Assembly (NCBI RefSeq): GCF_003986935.1
Contig: NZ_RJZE01000020.1
Span: 1 to 64,000, forward strand
Source of the DNA: Paraburkholderia kururiensis JCM 10599 = LMG 19447
GTDB taxonomy: Bacteria > Pseudomonadota > Gammaproteobacteria > Burkholderiales > Burkholderiaceae
Direction: 5' to 3'
DNA length: 64,000 nucleotides
Below the pieces are notes generated by a model. It was not told where the DNA came from, did not search any database, and saw only the letters and a program-made list of their open reading frames with translations. Below, one piece after another: positions 1 through 8,014 of the stretch (positions are counted from its first letter, which is position 1; every line of letters begins with the position of its first letter). The position numbers and the translations under genes are program-made.

Positions 1-34
1 GTCGGCCCTTGCGGTTCGATGATCGCGCATTCCG

Positions 35-87
35 TGTGTCCAAAGTAGTCCCCACCACTTGAAGTAACGGGCATCACTTTGGACACA
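35..87. repeat. 12-bp perfect inverted repeat
   Basis: TGTGTCCAAAGT at 35-46 is exactly inverted at 76-87 with a 29-nt spacer. It lies just before the broken glycosidase fragment that begins around 117. It could be the terminal repeats of a decayed or miniature insertion element, or a hairpin. No transposase is visible next to it. Confidence 0.6.
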
Positions 88-116
88 GGCTTCAGCTCTG
101 TCCATGCGGCCATCAA

Positions 117-482
117 ATGACGCATACGATTGTCATGCTGTCGAACCGGATTTATCCGAGCGTGTCGCCCCTGCCCGCAGTGCTCGATCCGGTTTACGCC
201 CAACACTTGCGCGCGGCAGGCTTCAAGGGGCTCGTGATCAGTGACGCGATTTGGGAGATTTCGAACCGACCTGTGACGGTCGTTCAGGCGCTCAAAAGCG
301 TAGACATCGTCTTGCTTCCATCGCCGCGACAGGTCAACGAAGCGATTCCCGTGATCCTGGAAGCACTCCGGACGGGCCAACTCAACGCAGCGGACATGCG
401 AGCGAAACTGGACCTAGTGGCGGGGTTTAAAGCGGCGGCGCTGGCCAGGCGGGAGCCGTTGCTGGTGGACATTCTGCATTGA
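117..482 (+). pseudogene. C-terminal fragment of a glycoside hydrolase family 3 (NagZ-like) protein
   Basis: The 121 residues match the C-terminal part of the GH3 catalytic barrel. The segment IVMLSNRIYPS corresponds to the family's 'vMvsh..yp' strand, GFKGLVISDA to the 'GF.GlviSD' strand carrying the catalytic Asp, and IVLLPS to the following strand. A full GH3 enzyme of the NagZ type is about 340 residues, so roughly the first two thirds are missing. A different frame just upstream (64-117) reads LDTGFSSVHAAIK, which could be preceding GH3 sequence displaced by a frameshift near 117. I read this as a decayed gene at an island edge. An alternative is a short expressed fragment of unknown role. 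Confidence 0.5.
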
Positions 483-556
483 CGGCCGCTGGCGGCGCTG
501 CCACGCGACCGATGTGCCGCTGTAGAATCCACCGTCAAAGCTTCAGAGCTCGAATC

Positions 557-748
557 ATGGAGTACCGCGTCAGTTACGAACACAGCCTGGCCAGCGCACC
601 GGACGATTACATCGTCAACGTGCCATCGCAACTGGTCGATGATGTCCCAGCGAACATCCCTCGCGCGTTGCTCCCCGAGTACATCGCGGACCTGATCCGG
701 CAGCGCTCTCCACAGATCGGTAAGACCCGATCGCTGCGCATCCTGTAA
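557..748 (+). CDS. small hypothetical protein, 63 aa
   Basis: I do not recognise this protein. The ATG at 557 is preferred over an in-frame upstream start at 479 because the extra N-terminus is low-complexity and the protein proper begins MEYRVSYEHSL. It is mixed-charge with no membrane segment or signal peptide. It lies between the GH3 fragment and the convergent helix-turn-helix gene, so it probably belongs to the same accessory scar. Expression is uncertain. Confidence 0.35.
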   Translation: MEYRVSYEHSLASAPDDYIVNVPSQLVDDVPANIPRALLPEYIADLIRQRSPQIGKTRSLRIL

Positions 749-767
749 GAGCCGCCAGGCCGGCGCC

Positions 768-1289
768 CTAGATTCGGGGACCGCGCGGACCTTTTTCCCG
801 GTTTGGCAGTACCGTCACACCGGCTTTGGCCAAGGCTTCGTCCGCCGCCGCTCGCAGATCCGCTGCCTCGGCCTGTTGGTGATCGCGCCACCAGTCGTCG
901 AGCGCATGCTCAAGTTGAACGGCGAACGCCATGCCCATGCGCTTCAACCTTTCCGCACGCATGGCGTTGGTCGGCCGTCCTGTTCGCGCTGCTTTGTCCG
1001 ACGACCGAGCTTGGCGCACCTGGACCGGTAGCGCAGGCGGAAGCGGCTCCGGCTCCGGCTCCGACTCCGGCTCCTTGCCGTCGATCCAGTCGGCCACCAG
1101 CTTGATCGAGAAAACCCACACCTTGCCCAGTTTGCGGCCACGAATGGGGAACGATCCTCGTGCAAGGCGGTTGCGAATCGACGCGTCGGCCCATTTGTTC
1201 GACTGCCCCAAGGCCTGGGCGATTTGTGGGATCGTGAGCACCGCAGCACCCTGTGCGATTTCCTCGAGCCGTTCTTCTGTGGTCTTCAT
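768..1289 (-). CDS. helix-turn-helix domain protein, 173 aa
   Basis: The protein probably starts at the ATG at 1289 (MKTTEERLEE), since the longer reading adds only Arg-rich sequence. Residues about 15-70 form a helix-turn-helix-like domain: LTIPQIAQALGQSNKWADASIRN, a basic segment, then KVWVFSIKLVADWIDG. This resembles phage or plasmid DNA-binding domains of the excisionase/MerR-like class. An acidic Glu-Pro repeat (EPESEPEPEP, about residues 74-83) forms a linker to a charged, helical C-terminus containing the basic patch RAERLKRMG. A role as a transcription or replication regulator on a former mobile element is inferred from the HTH and from its position beside a tRNA gene. Confidence 0.5.
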   Translation of the reverse strand: MKTTEERLEEIAQGAAVLTIPQIAQALGQSNKWADASIRNRLARGSFPIRGRKLGKVWVFSIKLVADWIDGKEPESEPEPEPLPPALPVQVRQARSSDKAARTGRPTNAMRAERLKRMGMAFAVQLEHALDDWWRDHQQAEAADLRAAADEALAKAGVTVLPNREKGPRGPRI

Positions 1290-1491
1290 AGCGCTGGGAT
1301 GGAACCGATGCGAGATTGTAGCGCACGCCAGATTGCGCCTGCGCCGCGCCAAAGCTGGTACCGGGTCGCGGAGAGGGCCGTCCGGAGGGGCTTTCAGCCC
1401 CAAAAGCCGGGGAAAATCTGGGGAAAATGCACCGTGTTTTTGCGTGTTTTACCGTGGTGCAACGTGGTGCTGGCAATCCGGCCCTGAAATG

Positions 1492-1520
1492 AAAAAAGCC
1501 TTGATTAACAAGGCTTTTTT
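1492..1520 (-). terminator. intrinsic terminator of tRNA-Ala
   Basis: A perfect 12-bp stem (1492-1503 with 1509-1520) has a 5-nt loop and A/T-runs at both ends. It lies 11 bp beyond the 3' end of the tRNA gene on the minus strand. Confidence 0.8.
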
Positions 1521-1530
1521 CGGTTTCCGT

Positions 1531-1606
<76 letters not shown>

Positions 1607-1731
1607 AACGAAGCTGCGATTCTAGCACAAGCGATTAGCGGTTTGCCAAGCGCTGCGGCCACGCGTAGCACGCGACCCCCAAAACAAGCGGCGGAGAAAC
1701 CGCGGACCACCGCCAAACATCCAGACGACCC

Positions 1732-2103
1732 TCACTTCTCCGGCGCCCCCGCCAACACCCACGCCACCACAGTCCGAATGTCCGCGTCGCTCATGCGCGG
1801 ATGCGAAGGCATCGGAATGGCGCCCCACACGCCGGAGCCGCCGTCCTTGACCTTCTGCGCCAGCTTCGCCGGCGCCGCGGCGTCGCCCTTGTATTTCGCT
1901 GCGATCTGCTGGAACGATGGCCCCACCAGTTTGCGGTCCACAGCGTGGCAACCCATGCATGCATTGCTACGCGCCACCACGAGCCCAGCCGGCGTGTCGG
2001 CTGCACGGGCAGCGGTCACCGTCATCGATAAACCGAGCACTACGCCTGCGCCCAACAGTCCAGCCAGGCGTTTCCACGAACCCATACCAGCGATGCCCAT
2101 CAT
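1732..2103 (-). CDS. periplasmic class I cytochrome c, 123 aa
   Basis: A signal peptide (about residues 1-35, ending AARAAD) is followed by a small c-type cytochrome domain. The haem site is CMGCH at about 49-53, with a distal Met ligand in the motif AIPMPSHPR, as in c551/c552-type electron carriers. It should be a soluble periplasmic electron shuttle. Its ATG overlaps the TGA of the upstream dolP-like gene (ATGA), so translation is probably coupled and it is the last gene of the yraN-diaA-dolP cluster. An alternative start is the next Met codon, 3 nt downstream. Confidence 0.85.
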   Translation of the reverse strand: MMGIAGMGSWKRLAGLLGAGVVLGLSMTVTAARAADTPAGLVVARSNACMGCHAVDRKLVGPSFQQIAAKYKGDAAAPAKLAQKVKDGGSGVWGAIPMPSHPRMSDADIRTVVAWVLAGAPEK

Positions 2104-2909
2104 TTCGGCGCCGTCACAGTCCCGGGTTGAGCGGGGGACGAATTCGTCACCGGTGCAGGTGCTTGCTGGTCGAGCGGCCGGGCACTCACGGACGAATCCG
2201 GCACGGCACCCGTGGTTGCATCGCTCGAGGTTGCCGGGGCACTCGCCGCACCCGGCGCGCTGGCACCGGACTGCGACGCTGCGGCGTTCAGTGCAGCAGC
2301 CTCCTGCGGCTGGATGTACTGGTACACCTTCACCACCTGCACGACGCCCGGCACCTGGCTCGTCGCGGCGGCCGCAATGCCACCCTCTTCCTGCGTGACG
2401 AGCCCCATCAGGTAGACGATGCCGCGCTCGCTCACCACCTTGAAGTTGTTCGCGGAGATGTACTTCTCTGCGATCAGCGCTGTCTTCACGCGTCCTTCCA
2501 GGTAAGCGTCGTTCGAGCGCGACGAGAACGAACTGGCCGGCTGCACCGCCAGTTCGTTGACAACCGAATTGACGTTGTTGATGCCTCGCACGATGGTCTC
2601 GGCCTTCTGCTTCGACGCATCGTCGGGCACCTCACCCGTAATCAGCACGCGGCGATTGAACACGGCCACGTTGATGTGCGAGTCCTGCGGCAGGTTGTTG
2701 CTCAGTTGCGAGAGTGCCTTCACCTGAATCTCGCGGTCTTCGGTTTGCGTACCGACTGTGCGCCGATCGGTTGCAACCAGCGCGCCACCGCCCGCGGCCC
2801 CTGCGAGCGCGAGCACGCAGCCTTGCAAACCGGCCGCCAGCGCCGTGGCGAGCCCGATCGCGAGAGTGGTTCTCGCCAACGTATTCCTGATGCGGTGTCC
2901 GCTCATCAA
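2100..2909 (-). CDS. dolP: BON-domain outer-membrane lipoprotein, DolP/YraP-like
   Basis: The N-terminus is a lipoprotein signal with lipobox LQGC (Cys at about residue 31). Two BON domains follow: about 50-120 (SHINVAVFNRRVLITGEV) and about 130-200 (SNNFKVVSERGIVYLMG-like). In E. coli, DolP binds anionic phospholipids and supports outer-membrane integrity and BAM function. At 269 residues it is longer than E. coli DolP (about 190), because of an Ala/Ser/Pro-rich C-terminal tail of about 65 residues. Synteny with yraN and diaA supports the assignment. It starts 17 bp after diaA. Confidence 0.85.
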   Translation of the reverse strand: MMSGHRIRNTLARTTLAIGLATALAAGLQGCVLALAGAAGGGALVATDRRTVGTQTEDREIQVKALSQLSNNLPQDSHINVAVFNRRVLITGEVPDDASKQKAETIVRGINNVNSVVNELAVQPASSFSSRSNDAYLEGRVKTALIAEKYISANNFKVVSERGIVYLMGLVTQEEGGIAAAATSQVPGVVQVVKVYQYIQPQEAAALNAAASQSGASAPGAASAPATSSDATTGAVPDSSVSARPLDQQAPAPVTNSSPAQPGTVTAPK

Positions 2910-2926
2910 CTACTTCTCCTCGAATG

Positions 2927-3514
2927 TCAGTCTTCGCCAAGCAGCATCGCGTCGATGCCGTCGCACAGACAATGAATGGTCAGCAAGTGAACTTCGTGCA
3001 CGCGTGCGACCCGCGCAGACGGCACGCCAATGTGAATGTCGGTGTCTGCGAGCGCTTCCACGACCTTCGCGCCGCCGCTGCCCGTAAGCGCAACGACGAT
3101 CATCTCGCGCTCGTGTGCGTCGTCGATGGCGGCGAGCACGGTGGCCGGCTCGTCGGACGTCGTGATCGCGAGCAGCACGTCGCCGGGCTGGCCGAGTACG
3201 CGCAACTGTTTCGCGAAGAGCTGGTTCAGCGCCTCTTCGGTCGCCATCGTGGCGAGCGCGCTTGCGTCGGTGGAAAGCGCGACTGCGGGCAGGCCCGGAC
3301 GCTCGCGTTCGAAGCGGTCGATCAAGCTGGCAGCGAAGTACCGCGCCTGCGCCGACGACCCGCCGTCGCCGCACGCGATGATCTTGTTGCCATTCGCGAG
3401 CGCGGCGAAGATCGTGTCGACAGCCGCGGCGATCGGCATGGCCAGCGCCTCCAGTGCCTCGAGTTGAACAGCGGCGCTGTCGCGAAAGAGTTGTTGAATA
3501 CGTTCGACTGACAT
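2927..3514 (-). CDS. diaA: SIS-domain protein DiaA (DnaA initiator-associating)
   Basis: This 195-residue protein is a single SIS domain with the sugar-phosphate-binding loop ACGDGGSSAQARYFAAS (about 47-63) and the DiaA-like ending LLTIHCLCDGID. SIS proteins of this size include GmhA and DiaA. Neighbouring yraN and dolP, with divergent rsmI, match the E. coli yraL-yraN-diaA-dolP locus, which favours DiaA. In E. coli DiaA is a tetramer that binds DnaA and helps it assemble at oriC. Its ATG is 93 bp after the yraN stop. A phosphoheptose isomerase role is the main alternative. Confidence 0.8.
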   Translation of the reverse strand: MSVERIQQLFRDSAAVQLEALEALAMPIAAAVDTIFAALANGNKIIACGDGGSSAQARYFAASLIDRFERERPGLPAVALSTDASALATMATEEALNQLFAKQLRVLGQPGDVLLAITTSDEPATVLAAIDDAHEREMIVVALTGSGGAKVVEALADTDIHIGVPSARVARVHEVHLLTIHCLCDGIDAMLLGED

Positions 3515-3607
3515 CGAGTTTCTATCTGGTACTGCGTGGTGTCGCGGGAACTTGCCGCGTAGGCGTCCGCAAGTTTATCGCACTCGGGCCCGCGAAAAGC
3601 GCCGTTT

Positions 3608-4081
3608 TCAGGTGCCATCTGCACGAAACGCGTCGCGTATCCAGATCAGGCGTCCTGCCTCGAACGCCACGACGTCGAACCGGCAGCACGACGTCGCGCC
3701 TTGCCGCAACGCCAGAAAAAACTGTGCAGCATGCACGATGCGCTGCCGCTTCTGCCAGCCGATGCTCGCCGCCGCGCCGCCATACCGGCGCGATGCCCGC
3801 GCCCGCACTTCGACAAACACCAGCGTGCCGTCCGGCTCGCGCATCACCAGATCGATTTCCCCGCCGCGGCACGTCACGTTGCGTGCGACGAAGCGCAGTC
3901 GCTGGCGGCGCAGGAAATCGAGGGCAAGCGTTTCGAACGTGGCACCGAGCTTCTTCGACTCATGCCTGCGCGAAAAGTTGTCGTCGCGGCCCGCGTTCTC
4001 GCCGGCGCGCGCGGTCTGTGGCTGATGCCCTGCATGGCACAATGTCGGCCTCGTTCCCTTCGCCTGCGTGTTCTGACTCAT
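3608..4081 (-). CDS. yraN: YraN family (UPF0102) endonuclease-like protein
   Basis: The protein contains the family core GATFETLALDFLRRQ, followed by RNVTCRGGEIDLVMRE and LVFVEVRAR. That is the nuclease-like E...GEIDL...VEVR arrangement resembling Holliday junction resolvases and restriction endonucleases. Function is not firmly known. The ATG at 4081 gives 157 residues; the family is often 115-145, so the first 30 or so residues (Arg/Gln-rich) may not be conserved. This start shares two bases with the divergent rsmI start. It is the first gene of the yraN-diaA-dolP-cytochrome cluster. Confidence 0.8.
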   Translation of the reverse strand: MSQNTQAKGTRPTLCHAGHQPQTARAGENAGRDDNFSRRHESKKLGATFETLALDFLRRQRLRFVARNVTCRGGEIDLVMREPDGTLVFVEVRARASRRYGGAAASIGWQKRQRIVHAAQFFLALRQGATSCCRFDVVAFEAGRLIWIRDAFRADGT

Positions 4082-4955
4082 GATCCCTCTCTCCGAACTC
4101 GCACAAGCACAGCAGTACCCCGCCGCCGCGCTGTACGTGGTGGCCACGCCCATCGGCAACACGGCCGACATCACACTGCGCGCGCTGCACGTGCTCGGAC
4201 TCGTAGACCGCATCGCCGCCGAAGACACGCGCAACACAGGGCAGTTGCTTTCCCGCTATGGCATCTCGAAGCCGTTGCTCGCTGTGCATGAGCACAACGA
4301 GCGCGAGGCCGCGCAGCGCGTTATCGAACACCTGCGCGCGGGCGAGCGTGTGGCGTACGTCTCCGACGCGGGCACGCCAGGCATTTCAGACCCCGGCGCC
4401 AAGCTGGTCGACGCAGTACGTGCGGCGGGCTTTGCCGTAGTGCCGCTGCCGGGCGCAAGCGCACTCGCCACAGCGCTTTCGGTGGCAGGCGACTGGGCTG
4501 GAACGTTCACGTTTCTCGGCTTCCTGCCGACCAAGGCGAAGCAACGGACCTCTGCGCTGCAATCGCTCGCGTCACATTCGCACGCGATGGTGTTCTACGA
4601 GGCGCCGCACCGTGTGGTCGAAACCGTCCAGGCACTCGCCGATGCATTCGGGGGCGAGCGCAGGCTGCTGATCGCCCGTGAGTTGACCAAGTTACATGAG
4701 GCCGTTCACTGCTGCACCCTGGCCGAAGGGCCAGCGTGGCTTGCCGCCGATCCGAACCGGCAGCGCGGCGAATTCGTTCTGGTGGTGGAAGGGGCGCCCG
4801 CGCAGCCTTCAGGCGGTGCAGCGGATCATGACGCGCTATTGCGTACGCTGCTGGACGAACTGCCGGTGAAAGGCGCGGCGAAGGTGGCCGCGGCGCTCAC
4901 AGGTGCATCGCGCAACGATCTGTATGCGCGAGCGCTGGAACTCAAGGAAGGTTAG
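4080..4955 (+). CDS. rsmI: 16S rRNA (cytidine1402-2'-O)-methyltransferase RsmI
   Basis: At 291 residues it is full length for the family. It begins with the SAM-binding segment ALYVVATPIGNTADIT, followed by AEDTRNTGQLL, the signature YVSDAGTPGISDPG (about 93-106) and PLPGASALATALS. This is the YraL/tetrapyrrole methylase fold. The enzyme 2'-O-methylates C1402 of 16S rRNA in the decoding centre. It is divergent from yraN, as in E. coli. Confidence 0.95.
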   Translation: MIPLSELAQAQQYPAAALYVVATPIGNTADITLRALHVLGLVDRIAAEDTRNTGQLLSRYGISKPLLAVHEHNEREAAQRVIEHLRAGERVAYVSDAGTPGISDPGAKLVDAVRAAGFAVVPLPGASALATALSVAGDWAGTFTFLGFLPTKAKQRTSALQSLASHSHAMVFYEAPHRVVETVQALADAFGGERRLLIARELTKLHEAVHCCTLAEGPAWLAADPNRQRGEFVLVVEGAPAQPSGGAADHDALLRTLLDELPVKGAAKVAAALTGASRNDLYARALELKEG

Positions 4956-5094
4956 CGGCGCGCGGCGCGGCGGCTTTGGGCCCGAGTGGGCCTGAGGCGC
5001 GTGCGGAACGTGCTCTAGCGGACATCACCAACAACACCCGCCGTCGCAAGACACGGCGCAATGAGCAGCAACACCGGTTGAATCGAGCCGCAGC

Positions 5095-5124
5095 GAAAAA
5101 GAAGCGGGCCGCACAAGCGGCCCG
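5095..5124 (-). terminator. intrinsic terminator of the rlpA-like gene
   Basis: An 8-bp GC stem (CGGGCCGC at 5105-5112 with GCGGCCCG at 5117-5124) is followed on the minus strand by a T-rich run. It lies 35 bp past the rlpA stop. Confidence 0.7.
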
Positions 5125-5159
5125 TCTGTCGTCGGCAATCGCCGTCCGGCGTGAAAGGA

Positions 5160-5768
5160 TTAGCGGTTAGGCGCGTTTTCCGCCAGCATCTCGGCGCGAG
5201 CTTCCCGGGCTTCCTGCTGCGTGAGCCCTTCGATCTGCACGCGCGCCGTGCCTGCGTTCTGAACGCCAAGCACCTTCGCCGCCGCGAAGGAGAGATCGAT
5301 CACACGGCCGCGCATGTACGGGCCGCGGTCGTTGATCTTCACCACCACAAACTTCGACGTCCCCGGCAGGCTCACACGCACGTACGACCCGAGCGGCAAC
5401 GTGCGGTGCGCGGCGGTCAGCGCGTGCATGTCGTAGCGTTCGCCGCTCGCCGTACGGCGGCCATGGAAGAAGCGGCCGTACCACGACGCGCGTCCCGTCT
5501 GCCGGAAGTTGGAGACGTTGGGACCGTCCGTCAGCGGCTCGGCGTCCGCGAGCGAGCTCTTGCCGGCACTGGCGTCGGACGCCGCAATGTTGTGGTCGAA
5601 CGCTGCGCCAAAGCTCTGCGGCGCCGTGGATTGCGTGCCGTTGCGGGCGTCGGTGCGAACCGGCGTACCGTTGTTCGCCTGAGTTGCCGGGCCCGGAGGC
5701 ATCGCACAGCCGGTCAGAATCGCAAAGGCGACAAGACTCCCGAACTGTCGAGATCGTCCAGATTTCAT
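5160..5768 (-). CDS. rlpA: RlpA-like septal-ring lipoprotein (lytic transglycosylase type)
   Basis: With the ATG at 5768 (MKSGRSRQ), the protein has a lipoprotein signal with lipobox LTGC (Cys at 21). A low-complexity linker runs to about residue 85. The double-psi beta-barrel RlpA domain follows, including GRASWYG, the catalytic-type segments KINDRGPY and RGRVIDLS, and AAAKVLGV. RlpA family members cleave naked peptidoglycan strands during cell separation. At 202 residues it lacks the C-terminal SPOR domain of E. coli and Pseudomonas RlpA, so it may not be recruited to septa through denuded glycan. Confidence 0.85.
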   Translation of the reverse strand: MKSGRSRQFGSLVAFAILTGCAMPPGPATQANNGTPVRTDARNGTQSTAPQSFGAAFDHNIAASDASAGKSSLADAEPLTDGPNVSNFRQTGRASWYGRFFHGRRTASGERYDMHALTAAHRTLPLGSYVRVSLPGTSKFVVVKINDRGPYMRGRVIDLSFAAAKVLGVQNAGTARVQIEGLTQQEAREARAEMLAENAPNR

Positions 5769-6586
5769 AAATTTGCCATCACTAGTGCGAAGCCGCGCCA
5801 CGCGTTGGACACATGGCTGGATGCGGCTTCGGCGGCCACAGGCACGACAAGACGCTCGCGCATGACGAGAGCGCGTCGAGGCCCGGATGCAGCGTATTCG
5901 CCGCGAACCGCTCAGTTATCTTCCACGTCTGGCACAACCTGTCCCCGGCAGCCTGACCAGACACCAAACGTCGCCATCGAGCGCGAATGAACAGCGCTCT
6001 GGCGCACCCGCAACCGGCGGCACGCAGGAACGGCGACGTAGGCCCCATCCAGCGTCACGGCAGCTAGGCCGTTGTCAGGCGCGCGACGCCTGGCTGGACA
6101 AGACGTGTGGCAACGAACGAAGTCGATGCCGGATTTGCTAATCGCGTTGATGCAGAATCGCGGCGACAGCACTTGCTTGACAGCGATCTGGAAGCCCTTT
6201 CAAAAGGGTCCACATCGCTACGAGAGCGCACGGCTTCCGTGCGTAATGGGCCGCATTATACCCAAAACGATTCGGTGTCATCCCCGCGGGTCAAAAAACG
6301 TGACATTTTTTTACTATTGGGTTCGTACGATTCATTGCTGCGCCGCACTCTGTAACCGCCCGTAACCGCCTTCGGCAGGCGAGTGCGTAAGGCTTACTGG
6401 AAGTGCGCAATGGCCGGTCCCCAGCCCTGCGCGGCAGTACTCGCCGACGCGCCTGGCCTGATGGCCAACTCTCCCCCGCTCACACATACGGCCCAGGCGG
6501 CAGACAGTCGCCCCCGGTACAATCCGAATCTTTGCGGCCACGTTCCTGAATCGTTCGTATAGGCCACGCCTCTTCCCACGTTCGCC
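5769..6586. other. 818-bp intergenic stretch without a recognisable gene
   Basis: No open frame here has a plausible start or family motif. The right part is less GC-rich around 6180-6330, with T-runs, and could hold a promoter for the hydrolase at 6587. A short direct repeat (GTAACCGCC twice, near 6352-6371) is present. It may be a decayed gene or a regulatory/non-coding RNA region. Confidence 0.4.
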
Positions 6587-7243
6587 ATGAAAGTCACGCT
6601 GATCCCTGTCACCCCGTTCCAGCAGAACTGCTCGCTGCTTGTCTGCGAAGCCACGGGGCGCGCCGCCGTGGTGGACCCGGGCGGCGACCTGGATGTCATC
6701 CAGCGCGAAGTCGAGCGCCAGCAGGTCACGGTCGAAAAGGTGCTGCTCACGCACGGCCACATCGACCACTGCGCGGGCGCGAAGACGCTTGCCGATCATT
6801 ACGGCGTGCCGATCGAAGGGCCGCACGAAGACGAGCGTTTCTGGATCGAGAAGCTGCCCGACCAGAGCACGCGTTTCGGCTTCCCCGCAGCGCAGGCTTT
6901 CGAGCCGAACCGCTGGCTTCACGACGGCGATACCGTGCAGTTCGGCGACGAAACGCTCGAGGTCTATCACTGCCCAGGACACACGCCAGGGCATGTGGTG
7001 TTTTTCAGCCGCAAGCATCGTGTCGCCATCGTGGGCGACGTGCTGTTCGCAGGATCGATTGGTCGCACGGATTTTCCCCGCGGCAACCACGCCGACCTGA
7101 TCCGTTCCATCCGCGAGAAGCTCTGGCCGCTCGGCGACGATGTCACGTTCGTGCCCGGCCACGGTCCTGTCTCGACGTTCGGTGAAGAGCGCCGCACGAA
7201 TCCATATGTGGCGGACCACGCGATTGGCGGGGTGGCCCAATGA
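6587..7243 (+). CDS. metallo-beta-lactamase-fold hydrolase (glyoxalase II-like)
   Basis: The 218 residues form a single MBL-fold domain. Metal-binding motifs are THGHIDHC (His56, His58, Asp60, His61), HCPGHTPGHV, GDVLFAGSIGR (bridging Asp) and VPGHGP. This is the YcbL/GloB-like class, which hydrolyses thioesters such as S-lactoylglutathione or related substrates with Zn or Fe. It is shorter than true GloB, which has an extra C-terminal domain, so substrate is open. The stop overlaps the next ATG by 4 bp, indicating a coupled pair. Confidence 0.85.
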   Translation: MKVTLIPVTPFQQNCSLLVCEATGRAAVVDPGGDLDVIQREVERQQVTVEKVLLTHGHIDHCAGAKTLADHYGVPIEGPHEDERFWIEKLPDQSTRFGFPAAQAFEPNRWLHDGDTVQFGDETLEVYHCPGHTPGHVVFFSRKHRVAIVGDVLFAGSIGRTDFPRGNHADLIRSIREKLWPLGDDVTFVPGHGPVSTFGEERRTNPYVADHAIGGVAQ

Positions 7244-7896
7244 GCAGCACAGAGGAAATCTACGTCAGCACGGACGTGGAAGCGGACGGGCCCATCCCGG
7301 GGCCTCATTCGATGCTGAGCTTCGCCTCGGCCGCCTACACCGCGGACAAGCGCCTCGTCGCCACGTTCTCCGCCAATCTGGAGTTGCTGGAGGGCGCGGC
7401 GCCGCACCCTGTGCAGGCCGCGTGGTGGGAAACGCAGCCCGAAGCGTGGGCCGCGTGCCGCACGAACCTGCGCAAGCCGGAAGAGGCCCTCGCGGCCTAT
7501 GTGGAATGGGTCGAGGCGTTGCCGGGCAAGCCGGTGTTCGTGGCCATGCCGGCGGGCTTCGATTTCACCTTCATGTTCTGGTACATGATGCGTTTCGCCG
7601 GCCGCTGCCCGTTCTCGTGGTCGGCGCTCGACATCAAAACGCTCGCGTTCGCCATGACCGGGCTGCCGTATCGCAAGTGCATCAAGCCGCGCTTCCCGAA
7701 GCACTGGTTCGACGATCATCCGCACACGCACGTCGCACTGGACGACGCTATCGAGCAAGGCGCGCTCTTCTGCAACATGCTGGCCGAATTGCGCCGCGGC
7801 GCCGTGCCCGAGGCGCCCGAAATGGGCGGCAAAGCGGACGCAAGCGGAAAGATTGACCGCCCCGCAGCGCCCACGGCGTCCGGCGCGACAGAATAA
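7240..7896 (+). CDS. DEDDh-type 3'-5' exonuclease-like protein
   Basis: This 218-residue protein has exonuclease motifs of the DnaQ/RNase T fold: DVEADG near residue 11 (Exo I Asp/Glu), an aromatic-rich centre with DFTFMFWYM (Exo II-like) and HVALDDAIEQG (Exo III His and Asp). The catalytic D-E-D-H-D set appears complete. The substrate (DNA or RNA) cannot be told. The C-terminal 40 residues are low-complexity. It overlaps the upstream hydrolase by 4 bp (ATGA), so both are probably made from one message. Confidence 0.75.
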   Translation: MSSTEEIYVSTDVEADGPIPGPHSMLSFASAAYTADKRLVATFSANLELLEGAAPHPVQAAWWETQPEAWAACRTNLRKPEEALAAYVEWVEALPGKPVFVAMPAGFDFTFMFWYMMRFAGRCPFSWSALDIKTLAFAMTGLPYRKCIKPRFPKHWFDDHPHTHVALDDAIEQGALFCNMLAELRRGAVPEAPEMGGKADASGKIDRPAAPTASGATE

Positions 7897-8014
7897 AACG
7901 CCGAGTGCCGGTGCCCAATCCAGGCAAATCTCGCTCACCAGGGGTCGCCTTGATTGCGTTTCGTTTTTCCCGCCTCTAACATGCAGGGACACGGCGACGC
8001 AAACGGAGGCGCAG

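Noticed and set aside
2927..3514. Phosphoheptose isomerase GmhA
   Set aside because: SIS domain is compatible, but synteny with yraN, dolP and rsmI and the C-terminal motif favour DiaA.
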